Assembly (NCBI GenBank): GCA_001953115.1
Contig: LSSL01000024.1
Span: forward strand, 1 to 39,165
Origin: Smittium mucronatum
Lineage: Eukaryota > Kickxellomycota > Harpellomycetes > Harpellales > Legeriomycetaceae
Direction: 5' to 3'
Length of the DNA: 39,165 nt
How positions within the stretch are numbered: position 1 is the stretch's first letter; every line of letters starts with the position of its first letter. Position numbers and translations under genes: made by a program. The notes under the pieces were generated by a model. The model saw nothing but the letters and a program-made list of their open reading frames with translations, did no database searches and was not told the origin of the DNA. Shown piece by piece: positions 1 through 12,410 of this stretch.

Positions 1-733
1 AACATGAATCCTAATCAATTTTTCATGTATGATTTTACTTTTTCTAACAATCAAACTTATAATATATAATATGGAAATTTTATATGAAAATTTTTTATTG
101 AAAATAAAAAACAAAAAACCCCATCATAAATACAACTAGGCTCTTTTATAATTTAAATGTAAAAATAACCCAGAAAAAAAATCTGCGATTGCAACTTAAG
201 CTAAATAAAATAATGAAAAAAAATGTAATAATTTTACAACAATAAAAAATTAAAGATCAGCATTGCATTTACTTAACATTAAATTGAATATAAAATATGG
301 ATATCTTTTCAAATTTTTACGTTTTAACCTTTTTAAACCAAACTTTCTTATTTTTTTAAGCAATTTAGGGGAAAGTAAAAATTAAATTGGATAAATGGTT
401 TTATTTTAAATATATTTACAGAATATATATCTAAATTATGAATATTTAACCAAATCAATATCTGTTATAAAAAATAATAGTTTTAAACCGGTAAACTTAA
501 ACCGGACTGATAGGATCCCACAGAAGTATAAAATCTCGCAAAAACACTTTTTAAAATGTTCTTTCATGTTATAATTAATATAATTAAAGTTTTTAACATT
601 ATTTAAAAATATCTGGACGCATTTTTAAGAATTATATATATACGTGAAATAATCTATAGATGAGATAAAGTCGTTATAAAATATGCCTGATACTATGATT
701 TGATATATAATCATAAATTATTTTTTTTCAATT
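1..733 (+). repeat. Left arm of long inverted repeat
   Basis: This arm is the reverse complement of 2581-3313 with three observed mismatches. It begins AACATGAATCC and is AT-rich, with scattered landmarks such as AAACCGGTAAAC near 485 and GGATCCCAC near 513. Beyond 733 a short similarity (ATTTTTACTAAATTATT, 734-750) recurs near 2530-2550 in inverted orientation after an indel, so the arm may once have been slightly longer. Confidence 0.92.
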
Positions 734-2580
734 ATTTTTACTAAATTATTTATTAAACATTAATAAATTTTATTTTTTTCTATTTTTAATGCGATTTCAA
801 ACTCACAAAAATCTAATTTTTTTATTAAGAAAAAACTTGATACAAATAAACAAATAAATTCTAAAGAAAATATTAAGGAGTATGTGGAGGGGCTTTTAGT
901 GATCTATTCAAAAATTTGAAGGAAAAAAATCATCAGTTAAAATTTTTTTTAATATATTATTTATGAGAAAAAAATGATATTATTCAATTTTTGTCACAAA
1001 AATGGTTTTTCTAATCCATAATATGAATAAATTATAGTGTAGCCAATCAGGACTAAAAAAAAAACTTTTGAAAGTGTTTTAGGTTATGTTTATTGCATAA
1101 CTTAGGATAAATTTAGGATATTTTTCAAAATCTGTTCTAAATTACAAAAATTAAATTATATCAGAAAAAAATAATCTTTTAATTCTAATTATGTTGGAGA
1201 ATATTTCTAAAAAATAGGATTTGATCTGAAAAACATGATTGGTGAGCCCAGCGGGGATTTTAAGTAAAATTTTCAAATGAATTGTTAATAATTCTAATTT
1301 TAAATATACGAAATTTTCAACTTGGACTTAATGTATTCAAATATGCATCAGAAAAGAGCTTTTGAATAAAGAATTTAACGAGCTGTTTTGGCTTTAATGG
1401 AAAAAAAAACCTTTAAAGCCATGAAAAAGTTATTTTTGTGACAGGATAAATTATTTGGTGGAAAAATATAGCTTAATGAATAATACAGGTAATTTTTACT
1501 TTTTGAACACACAAAATATATATATTTTTAAATTGAACTCATAAAAGAGCTATGAAATCTTATCTATTTTAATTTTATATAAATAACATAGTGATTATCT
1601 TATTTTTTCATATTTTATGGATTCTAATGAAATTAAACGAATAATAATACTTCCATCAAGGAAAACTAATTTACAAAACTCTCATAAAAAAATTAATTTT
1701 CTATCTGATGATTCTTGGAAAAACAAAATGAAATTTTTTTCACCTGTTATATATCAATAAATTTTTTTAAAATATCAAAATCAATACTTGTGAACCAGGA
1801 TTGAAAATTTTTAGAATTGAGAGTATAGAAAACGAGCTGGCAAACATTAAAAATCAGAGTCTAGAGAAATGGCAGAAAGTAGTCGAATAATAATTTTTAA
1901 TAATTTAACAGAAAAAAGATATACTAAAATATCAGTAGGCCAATATTTAATACAGGCTATAAATATAACGATTTTAAATTTTATTTAGAAAGAATAGATC
2001 ATATTGAAAAAAAATCCTAATATATTAAAATAATGCTAGATTTTAAGAAAAATCGAATTATATTTTAAAAAAATATGATAAGAGAAAATAATCATAAACT
2101 AAGAACTTTTAATATTGGACTTAGTAAAAAACAAAAATTCCGACAGAGAAAGAGGAAGAGAAAGAAATTTAATATTGCCAATGTTTTTACTGAGAAGAGA
2201 TTCAAATTCTTTAGTTCATCATTATGAAATAGATTCCGAATTCGGAACTATATCAAAGATCTATCAAAAAAAATATTTACTAGATATCAGCAAGAATATA
2301 AGGCACAAATAATGGTAGAATTTATAAATGTTTCAAAGCACATTTCAAAATTAGAAGATAAATTTTCATTTATGTGATGCTGAGGAAAAATAAATATATA
2401 TACATAGATATTCTTGAAAAAATTAAGATATTTTTTCAGGCTATTATGATCATATTTTTAAAAAAATTAGCTCTAATTTTTCAGGTAAAATCTTTGAATC
2501 AGCTATTAACTCAAAAAAATCACGATTTGAATATTTAAAATAATTTAGTAAAAATAATTTCTAGGAAAATTTTAAAAAAT
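734..2580. other. Decayed core of the long inverted-repeat element
   Basis: There is no reading frame longer than about 65 codons. Coding-like scraps on the plus strand include a ~28-codon frame ending at about 1890 (IFRIESIENELANIKNQSLE and onward). There is also an ATG-initiated 50-codon frame at 2075-2227 with a strongly basic centre (RQRKRKRKK). An overlapping frame continues to 2312 from a non-ATG codon. These could be remnants of a transposase-like protein broken by stops and frameshifts, but no catalytic motif is recognisable. Confidence 0.4.
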
Positions 2581-3313
2581 AATTGAAAAAAAATAATTTA
2601 TGATTATATATCAAATCATATTATCAGGCATATTTTATAACGACTTTATCTCATCTATAGATTATTTCACGTATATATATAATTCTTAAAAATGCGTCCA
2701 GATATTTTTAAATAATGTTAAAAACTTTAATTATATTAATTATAACATGAAAGAACATTTTAAAAAGTGTTTTTGCGAGATTTTATACTTCTGTGGGATC
2801 CTATCAATCCGGTTTAAGTTTACCGGTTTAAAACTATTATTTTTTATAACAGATATTGATTTGGTTAAATATTCATAATTTAGATATATATTCTGTAAAT
2901 ATATTTAAAATAAAACCATTTATCCAATTTAATTTTTACTTTCCCCTAAATTGCTTAAAAAAATAAGAAAGTTTGGTTTAAAAAGGTTAAAACGTAAAAA
3001 TTTGAAAAAATATCCATATTTTATATTCAATTTAATGTTAAGTAAATGCAATGCTGATCTTTAATTTTTTATTGTTGTAAAATTATTACATTTTTTTTCA
3101 TTATTTTATTTAGCTTAAGTTGCAATCGCAGATTTTTTTTCTGGGTTATTTTTACATTTAAATTATAAAAGAGCCTAGTTGTATTTATGATGGGGTTTTT
3201 TGTTTTTTATTTTCAATAAAAAATTTTCATATAAAATTTCCATATTATATATTATAAGTTTGATTGTTAGAAAAAGTAAAATCATACATGAAAAATTGAT
3301 TAGGATTCATGTT
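2581..3313 (-). repeat. Right arm of long inverted repeat
   Basis: This is the reverse complement of 1-733 with three visible mismatches. It ends GGATTCATGTT at 3313. The sequence after it (ATTCTAATTATTTTTGC) is unrelated to the arm, so 3313 marks a genuine right-hand boundary. Confidence 0.92.
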
Positions 3314-6300
3314 ATTCTAATTATTTTTGCTTTTATTTTTTTTGAAAATTATTTTTTATAAGAGAAAGTGGTTTATACGGTTATAAGTGAGATTCAATTT
3401 GTTTGTCTTTATTACCCATCTATTTCCATCTATCAGGGTTTTAAAAATCAATAAAAAAACATTTGCCCATAAACACCTAAATTTTTTATTAATGGGTATT
3501 ATATATTTCCACTAAATCGATGATGACATAAAAAACTAAATAAATTTTTTTTTGGTGTAAATAAAAAAACATTTTTTATTCTTTAAATAGGTCGAATATT
3601 TTTCCTATTTTTCTTTTGCTGTTTTTAATCACCTTATTTTAAGAAACTCTCCAATCATTAGTGAATAAGCTATTAGAAAAATAACCATGTGCTTATATTA
3701 TTTATTTATTTTTGGTTAATATCCTAGCATTATAATGGTTGTGTCACATTATATGTCTTATGGTTTCCTGAATATTTTAACAATAACAATTTAATTCTTT
3801 CTACCTGGTTACTTTATTACCCATAAATAGAATTAATTTCTATTAAAAAAACAATAATAAATTAGTATGTAAAATAACAGGTAAATTTTATGAAATTGTA
3901 AAAAATTATAGTAATACATTCCATCCATATTAAAGATAAGCTTTTTTATGATAAAATATTCTTGAAAATTTCTGGCGGGTTTTAGGGCTAAAAACGAATG
4001 CGAATTATACGGAGAAACTATAACCCAAAGTAGCACCAAATCTATAAATTGTTATTATTTTTGGTCAAATGGTTGCATTATCGAATAAATAGAAAAGATA
4101 AAAAATAATTTTAATAAATACATATTTCAATAAACCATAAAGGATGCCACAATATTTTTTCAAAAAAAATAAAGGTTAAGTTAACTTATTCAAATTTCGA
4201 AAAAAGAAATAAATATTATGTTTAAAATAAAAATGTTCTATAATTAATAAAAAAATTTGAAAAATCCCCTTTAAAAGTGTAAAGCATGTTGTCTTATATT
4301 TAACTGATTGTGTATTAGCCACATTTTCTCATCATTCAAGCTCTTATTTGTGAAATCTGGCTACTTTGTGGTTGATACTTAAGCTTATATAATAAATATC
4401 AAAACTTTGGCTTTTTTTTTATTTTCTATTTTTTTTATAAATAAAATGCTATATTTATTTAAAATTTCTTGCTTTTGAGCTGGATATTAAATAATATGGA
4501 GTTATTACCATTAAATAACAGCGCTCTGTGTTATATTTAAAAAAAATTCTAAACTGTCATACTTTTTTAAAACCTCATAAATTTGAATAAATTTTCTTGA
4601 GAAAATAATCGGTTTGAAATTAAAAAATCATAATTAACTTTATCATTAAAATAAAAAATATTATAATTCAATATTGGAGCTTCTTATTAAGTGTTTTTGT
4701 TTTAATGGTATTAACTTGAAAAAAAAAATCGGTATGAACTAAAATCAGTTGAATTGAATTACAGTTAGGGTTAGTTTAAAAAAAATTAAACTTTATTTAT
4801 AGAAAAATTAATATGCTTTAAATCTATCATAAAATAAAATTACTAAAATTAATTTGACTTAGTTAAAAAATATAATAATTTATAGCTAGCTTTGATTACT
4901 AAGGAGCAAATGTCTTATTAAAAGTAATGTAAGGGGTTATAAGGAATCGATATTCTGATTAAATCAATTTCTGGGTTGGAAATATACTCTTCTGAAATCT
5001 TTGAAACCACGTTTCTACGATTTTTTATAGCTTAAAGATATCTTTTTCTAAATTGTTTTTTCTTTTTTTGCACCGCCTTGAATTTATGAGACCTGATAAT
5101 ATTTTTATTCAATTTTTTATGTTCGTTAAATCTTATCAAATTATACACATGTATATTTTCAGCTAGTGGTGGATTTAAATTATTTTTGAAAGTTTCATTA
5201 ATTCCAATATATATATATTATCTCAGATATATTCAAAAATCCACAAAATGGTTTTCGCATGAATTTAAGCGTATTTTTTAAAAATCTAAAGCAATTTCAG
5301 GTTATTAGTTTCTCATTATGATCATGTGATTGTGTTTGATCTTTTGTATTTTTTGTGTTAAGCTCCAGTGAACTGTTTTATTTTATGCTTTCAAAATTTT
5401 TGATCCAGCCTCTTACGCCTTTTTTTTATAATAATTTTAAATTCTTTATTAAATACAAAATTGTTTTTATATTCAACTACAGCCCATATTTTTTTATTTT
5501 ATTGATCATTAATCATGTATTACGATAAAATCTTGGATAAAACATCTTTATATATTGACTTCATAGAGCTACAGGTGGTTATTTCAAATACTGATACATC
5601 AAGCTGAGAGATGTAAAAACTATTATTTTTAGCTAAACAACGCATATTTCTCTTTTTACAAAGTAATTAAGATTCTTTCCAGGATATTTTTTTTTGGATC
5701 TTTACTTTAGACAGTTTATGTTAAATAAAGTTCAATCAATATTCAAAGCTACCTCTGAAGTTTTTTCAAAACTATCCTGCTATAAAGCCAATAAATTTTT
5801 CACATTAGAAAAAATGGAACCGCTTTTATTTTATCATTTAGTGTATCTCTTATTTAGTATCTTTTTTCATTTAATTTTTCTTTGAGCCATTTTAATGGAT
5901 ATAAGAAAGTCATAAGCTATCTTAGAGGATTTATTTTAATTTCTCAAGTAAGTTAATAAATTTAATAGTCTTTTTTTCTAAGAACCAGAATCTTTCTACT
6001 TTTTTTAAACTAAATTTCAATCGAAAAAAATTCCATATGAAATTTATATTTTTAAATTCAATAAATTTAAAATCGCTAAGTATAAAAAAAATTTTAGGGC
6101 TACTAACTAAGCTATTGAATATTTTTGGGTCATAATTTTTTTTTCGGCTTTATTAATCTGCAGTATTAGAAGTTTTCATTATATATAAAAGTTATAAAAC
6201 TCGTTTTCCAATTGAAATATGGATATTTTTGATCCAACATCTTGAGACATATCACCGGAATTATATTTACATCTACTTTGAATTTGAATAAATATATGAA

Positions 6301-9300
6301 ATTTTTCAAGGTAAAGAAGCATACAATATATATAATTTTAATTATCTGGTAGTATCTATTAATTGAAAATTTGACTCATTTTTTAAACGTATACACTTTT
6401 TAAAAAAAATTCCTTATTTTATAAATACACTTTTGATTAATTAGCCTATTTTTTTCTGAGTAACCGAAATTTAAATATTTTATTGGGTAGTTTTTTCGCT
6501 TTCAATTTTTTTTGGATAAGATATAGTAATTAATAGTAATGTGGACTATACGCTTAAAATAATGCGCTAATTGTACTGAATGGGCGATAAAAATCAATCT
6601 CCACTCAAAATCTTATATCCGACTTTTTTTTTATAAATCTTAAATCAAATTTAGCTTTTTATCCACAAAAAAAACAAAATTACCTAATTGTGGTAAATAA
6701 ATAAATATTAAGTAAATATATTGATTTAAGACCATAAATACTTGGTTATCGCTTCCAACTACTATATATTTATAAAGTATTAAGTAAATTTTAGCTTAAT
6801 AAATTATCTTTTATTGTTATAAATACATTTTTCAAAAAAAGATAGAGAATATGGCGCAGAAAAAGAATTTTTTAGGGTAAGAAGAATGAGAAAGAGCTTA
6901 TGTAGCTTGTGGAGAATATGGTTATTATAAAAATAAAAGAAATGGTGTTTATTATGTGATTGCGTGATTTTTTGAGACTATGCACTCGAGATGGAGGAGA
7001 AATGATGGTATTTTTGGTAAATTTAAAGATTTAAGATTTGGTAAAATGATTATTTTTGCGATTTTTTAAACAAATATCAATATTTTTTTTTCGGAATTAG
7101 AGAAATAAAAGTATCTCTTATCATCTTTTTCTTTATTTTATTGTAAAATTGAATTTATCCTTAGTATTTATGGGTGTGATTTTTACTTTTATCCCAAAAA
7201 CTCCTTATGAAATAAATTTCTATATAATTTGCACTCAAAATTTTAAGATCTTAGAAGTAGGATATTTTTAGAAAATTTCTTAAAAAAATTATCTCTGTTC
7301 CATCAATATTGTATTATTTAGAAAAATTAGTACGCTTATAGTCAGTATAGTTTTTTAAGAAATCTATGATATTTCTAAATAGACTAGGATATTTTTATTA
7401 TCTTTCCAATTTTAGAGGATATATGATAGGGTTAAAAATTAAATTTTGTCTATATTTGTTTTTACTCGACTATTTTAAGCTAATTAATCTGAATTCAGCC
7501 GGATTTAGTTATTTTAAGCGATTTTTGACTAATAAGGGAATATATTAAATTATAAAATTTAGCTTTTTAAGAGATTTACTACTAATTTTCTTCCTTCTAA
7601 TAATTAGCCCCGATTTCTTATTGTTTCTAATTTTATTAGCTTATAAAAAAAAGGTCTTTTACTCAATTCTTAAAGGAGATATTTTTTAGAAATTCAAGTG
7701 TTATAAAATAAAAATCTCTATTGATAGAAGCAAAATTTAAATAAATTAATAAGAAAAAATCTAAATCTTTTTATGTATTTCTAAATCAAAAAATGAATAA
7801 ATGATAACAAAATCAAACTCACCAAAAAGGAAATTATAAGCTTTAGATATAGTTAGGTATCAATTGCACGCAAGTTTCTTAGATCTTATTTTATTTATTT
7901 TAAGCTCTCAATTTTTCTTTCGATTTCAATTTTTCATGAAATGATGCATTATTAGCCAATATATAAGCTATAAAATTTTTGATCTTACACAATTTCAGCC
8001 ATTAATATTATTTTTAAAATTGAAATTTTAAAAAATTAGAATATATTATTTTTTTAATACTCTTCTATAATTAAAAAACAAAAATTGATATTCAAATATA
8101 ATATTTTAAATAAAATTTATTTTTGTTGAGAAATAATTGAGAATATCATTAATTTTAACCAAATAACTTTCTGCATTAGATACTTTAATATTACTTTTTA
8201 TTGGGATATTATGTATTTATAATATTTTTGATCGCCATTTTCTGAAAAAATACTGTTTAATAAACCTCTCTTTTTCGAGGTGAAGAATTAAACTTGAGCT
8301 GATTATATTTTATATATAAAAAAGTGTTTTTAGACCTTTATTTATATAATCGTCAATAAATTAAAAATTATTTCTGTATTTATTTAATAATCCCAAAATA
8401 TAAGAACTACATGCTGCATTATCTAAATATGCCTGAATTTTTTTTGAATTTTTTACTTTATATTACTTAATTTATATCAAATTTTGTCTATGCCATCCCT
8501 ATCCCAACCAATATCTACATAAGTATAGGTATTTTTCAAGTGATAATTAAACAAACTTCTATTTAAATGTATAAATGAAATAATTATTATAAAACCTTTA
8601 GTTTTTAAAAATTATAAACGAAACTTATAAATGAAATATAAAATAGATATCAACTCAGCTTAATACTCTCTTGATAATGCAGATTTTCTGGTTATTTTTT
8701 TTAGCAGAAAAAAGACATATTTTATTCTTATTATTAAATTTCGAATAGATCAGTTATTTTGTGCTTGATTATAAAGAATAGAATTTTTATTCACCTTCTT
8801 TTCTTAAAAAATACTAGATATTTACAATATTTTTTCTTCTAGTCTTTTATAATATTTCTGGAAACACGATGATATTATCTTTAAATAAAGAAACAGTTCT
8901 TCGAAGAATTCAAAGGTCATTTGAGTCATTTTTCCAAGAATATCGAAAACCTCTTATTTAGAAAAAAATTGGTTGTAATATTTATATAAATCATATCTAA
9001 ATATGAGTATAAAAAATATATATTGTACTTGACTTTTTTTGACAGTATCATTTCATTTTAGTTCATTTTTCTGTATTTTTGATTATAAAATGGACTTTTT
9101 TTGGTCGGAATTTTTGCCTAAAACTTGATAAATTCAATTAAAACAAAGTATATCTATTATTATTATTATTATTATCTATTTTTCACAATTAAATTGAGTT
9201 CTTCTAGTGAAAGATTAGTTGATGGTGCAAATTTATCGATTACCTTATACCGATTAAAGATTTTTAATATATTAATTATCATCGATTATTTTTATAACCT

Positions 9301-10740
9301 TTTTGATAATGGAAACATTTCTTCGTTTTTATGAAAAAGCATTTTTGCGATCTGAATATCCTTTAATTTAACACGAGTATTATTAAAAAATATCCCCATA
9401 TATTAGTTGCAATGTATTTTTTATTGTTTTCTCTGAGTATATCTCCAATATTTTTATAAAAATAAAACCGACAATTTTTTCTTTTCATATTAATAGAAGA
9501 AATCTCAAATGAAGATGATAACAGTATCTCTTAATAATTTACAAGATTTTTTTTCTCAAATTTTATCCATTTTTGAAAATTTATTTTTTTAAGGTACTCA
9601 TTATCCATAAATAAGATTCAGTGCTGTCATAAGATGCTATAGAAACAGATAAAGATAAAAAATCCAGAACCTCCAAATGCTATTCATGACTATTTTTTTT
9701 TCTTTTATCGTTACCAAAAACTTAATTTATATAAGCGAGTTTATAATTTATAGATGTTTTATATTAATTTTTTTAAAAAAGGAAAAATTTCGACATTCTA
9801 ACATAGGGGTTTATAACACGAAAGGTTATTTAAATTTTGACCAATATAGAAACAACATAAAATTTAATATATTCGATATAAAGCTTTCTTAAATAACATT
9901 GAGCATACATGTTTTAAATATGGCTCAAAAAAATTGGTCTGAAATTGTTTAAAGAATTGAATTTTATAGTTGGCTAACTTTGATTTTTTTTTTTGTTTAT
10001 TAAAGGGAAAAAATAATTCTGTGCGTCTTATTCCCGTGTGGTCCCCCTCCACAACAAGATGACATCACCACCAGCTTAACTTCAAAAATCGGACGGGGTT
10101 TGGTGATTTCTGGTGTGAATGGTCTTAAATTTGGCTAAATTTGAGTATTAGTCTTTTTTAAAAAAAATTAACAGATTGTAGCTCAATTTAGCAGACTTAG
10201 ATTTAAAAAATCGAATAAAAACTAATATTTCGGAATTTATTAGTTAACCGTATGTGAAATTCTCTTTGAGAGCTTAAAATTACCTATTAAAATTTTCTAC
10301 TCACTAGATTTGATAATATGGCTCTAATTAAAGATGAGAATTATTGGTAATTTGATGTTTTAATTATTAAACTCATTTTATATTGGCAAAAAGTGGAAAT
10401 TTTGAATAAAAACTAGAGTTTTTTTCCATTTTTACTGGCTTGAAGAAATTAAAATTTATTATATCCAGTTATTTTCACAGTAAAAAACCCCCATGTACTG
10501 AAAATAACCTCTCGTATAAACCCTTTCAGTACCAACGAGTAAGCTTGGTTCCTATTAGTATAGAGTATTAACATCTATTTGATGATAATTATTTTTTAGA
10601 CAATAGATAAAATTTATGTTTAGTTGAATTTTGACTCTGAAAAAAAATTATGCAGTATTTTTGTACTAATCCGACTTATGATTAATAGTGAAATATATCA
10701 AATTATATAGATTTATATAAAATTGTCCTAAAAAAAACCA
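3314..10740. other. AT-rich intergenic DNA, no gene supported
   Basis: About 7.4 kb of very AT-rich sequence dense in stops in all frames. The short open frames here (about 60-70 codons) have Phe/Ile/Lys/Asn/Leu-rich translations typical of random AT-rich DNA, and several lack an ATG. The only compositional exceptions are a purine-rich plus-strand stretch at about 6840-7030 and a small GC-richer patch at about 10020-10130. Neither carries a recognisable gene. Confidence 0.7.
9156..9175 (+). repeat. (ATT)n microsatellite
   Basis: About six to seven consecutive ATT units are visible within AT-rich intergenic DNA. This is a simple sequence repeat with no evident role. Confidence 0.9.
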
Positions 10741-10820
10741 AAAGTTAATTTATGTGTGAAATTAAGTAAAAATAAATAAATTTAGACATAAATTATCAAA
10801 TTCAAGTCAGATTAAGCAAA
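10741..10820 (+). repeat. Arm A of a diverged inverted-repeat pair
   Basis: The reverse complement of this stretch aligns along about 80 bp with 11405-11490. Shared blocks include TTTTTACTTAATTT, ATAAATTAA and the segment around CTTAATCTGA / CTTGATCTGA. The copies are clearly diverged, with several substitutions and small indels. The two arms bracket about 0.6 kb that includes a TTAA MITE copy. This is either an old foldback element or two independent insertions of one repeat. Confidence 0.55.
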
Positions 10821-11227
10821 AAAATGCCCCATTTTGAGCCGGAAAATAAATAATTTCAGCTAATTAAAATTTAAAAAAGATTAAATTATTCATCTTTCAG
10901 GTAAATTTATACCCCATATATTTGGTGAAATTTGATCCACACCGGACTGATTAATTTCATCGAAAAAAACCCAAAAGAAAATCTTGAATTTGGATTCGTT
11001 AAAAAATATAAGGTTTTGAGGGCTATTTGATATGATCTTACACAAAAATTGATTTTCAAATTCTATAATATCCAAGAATTTCAGATTTTTATTTCAAAAA
11101 TATTCAAAACTGAGGCCATTCTATCCAATTATTTGAGGTTAAAGAACAACGTTTAGGGTTTAGAGACATGTGAACTTTTATAAGTTTGAACCTTAAATAC
11201 CCACTATCTCTTTTTTATTTATCAAGA

Positions 11228-11397
11228 TTGAACCTATCAAGGCCGACGGTAAAAAAATATCTTACATTTTCCATTTAATGTTATCTATAAAGAAATAATA
11301 TTTATACATCGTTGGACAAAACAAGGGATTAGGCCAATTGAAAATTTTAATTACACGAATAGTAGTGGGGCTTAAATTATATCCCGGAAAGGGTTAA
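11228..11397 (+). mobile_element. TTAA-ended MITE, copy 1
   Basis: A ~170-bp member of the dispersed family described at 11833-12001. The left end has decayed to TTGAACCTATCAAGGCCGACGG and the right end is intact (CCCGGAAAGGGTTAA). Internal family landmarks are present: the block resembling TTCAATGTTATC, GTTGGACAAA (family: ATTGGATAAAT) and GGCCAATTGAA. It is non-coding. It sits just inside the right arm of the 10741/11405 inverted pair. Confidence 0.8.
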
Positions 11398-11404
11398 AAC
11401 TTAT

Positions 11405-11490
11405 TTTTTACTTGATCTGATTTAAAATTTATTAGTTTATGCCTAAGCAGATTTGTTTTTACTTAATTTGAACCATAAATTAATTTTTGT
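11405..11490 (-). repeat. Arm B of a diverged inverted-repeat pair
   Basis: This is the inverted partner of 10741-10820; see that entry for the shared blocks. It begins a few bases after MITE copy 1 ends, so the MITE may have inserted next to or inside the older repeat. Confidence 0.55.
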
Positions 11491-11832
11491 TATTTATTAC
11501 ATGGTTTTTGATATTAATAGACCTTTTTTTCCCGAGTTGTGGGGTCATTTTTATAGTTAATAAGTGATTTCCCATTAAAGAAAATAATAAATATCATTAT
11601 TGGTCAAAATTTAATTGTTTTCAAGTTTTTATATTTTTTTCTTTTAATTGGTATAAACAATTATTTAGTCCAATAATAACGATTTTGGTATTTTTGTTAA
11701 AAAAACACCCTCACAGAATTAAAAAAAGGTCTATTGGAATGAAAAAAAGGGTTTATTGCTATAAAGAACCCACTAACACAATTTGATTTTTTTCAATTAA
11801 ATCTTATTTAATTTTATTTGTTAACAATAATT

Positions 11833-12001
11833 TTAACCCTTTCAGGGTCGATGGTATAGAAATGGCATTCACTTTTTGTTCAATGTTATCATTAAAAAGA
11901 TTAAATTTGTACATTATTGGATAAATCATAATTATAGCCAATTGGAATAGTTTAAAACGCAAATAGGAGTGAGGTGCAAATTTGGGTCCAGAAAGGGTTA
12001 A
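11833..12001 (+). mobile_element. TTAA-ended MITE, copy 2 (best-preserved copy)
   Basis: 169 bp with TTAA at both ends and inverted termini: TTAACCCTTTCAGGGTC on the left, GGGTCCAGAAAGGGTTAA on the right. Homologous ~170-bp sequences in either orientation occur at 11228, 17871, 24325, 25962 and 27205, with decayed ones at 25352 and 30621. Shared interior blocks are TGGCATTCA, TTCAATGTTA, ATTGGATAAATC, CCAATTG and CGCAAATAGGAGTGAGG. Small size, no coding capacity and TIRs next to TTAA fit a MITE. Established knowledge: piggyBac-type transposases use TTAA targets and CCC-starting TIRs, so a piggyBac parent is inferred. Confidence 0.85.
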
Positions 12002-12164
12002 ATAAAAATAAAAAGAACTCCATTTTTGAACCATCATTTCTAAAAGGGTTAAATTGGGCGAAGCGCTAATCTTGTTGATCTTTTATCGATTTGAGAATAT
12101 TCTAATAATAAATTTAAGCCCTATCAAATTAATGTCAATTTTATCTATATTGGATTCTAATCAA

Positions 12165-12410
12165 GATCAGGCTTTTTTTTAACATGTAAACTATTGGCTA
12201 TATATAAATTTAATCATAATATAGCTAATAAAAATAAGGACAAACTAGCTATAATAAATTTTCTACGTTTTGCCAATAAAAATTTCTTTTATGGTCTAAC
12301 TTATCCAATATTTTTATACATTAAAAATGTTAATTTTCCAAATTAGGAAGGTAGTGAAAACTCAATGGGGAGGTACCGGTTCTCAATAAGAATCGCTTAT
12401 ATAAAGATAT
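12165..12410 (+). repeat. Dispersed repeat family B, copy 1
   Basis: This aligns along about 245 bp with 26577-26830 in the same orientation. Shared blocks include ATGTAAAC(T/C)ATTGGCTA, AATTTAATCAT, TTTTGCC, CCAAATTAGGAA and the TTCTCAATAAGAATC / TTCTGAAAGAGAATC region. It is diverged and non-coding, and no terminal inverted repeats or target duplications could be defined by eye. Probably an old interspersed element of unknown class. Confidence 0.65.

Larger units (their letters stand above)
1..3313. mobile_element. Long inverted-repeat element (~3.3 kb) at the contig edge
   Basis: Position x pairs with position 3314-x over the outer ~733 bp on each side, leaving a core of about 1.85 kb. 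I found three mismatches between the arms (305/3009, 507/2807, 693/2621), so the arms are about 99.6% identical. The core has no intact reading frame but keeps short coding-like stretches, as expected of a non-autonomous or decayed DNA transposon with long terminal inverted repeats, or of a foldback element. The left terminus coincides with the window start, so the left flank and any target-site duplication cannot be seen and the repeat may extend further. The superfamily is not recognised. A plain genomic inverted duplication is the alternative. Confidence 0.7.

Noticed and set aside
1..60. Possible telomeric end at the window start
   Set aside because: No TTAGGG-type or other short telomere repeat is present; the start is simply the inverted-repeat arm.
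3314..10740. Search for CRISPR arrays, operons or phage-like modules in the gene-poor region
   Set aside because: There are no regularly spaced direct repeats and no long frames; the window is eukaryotic in architecture.
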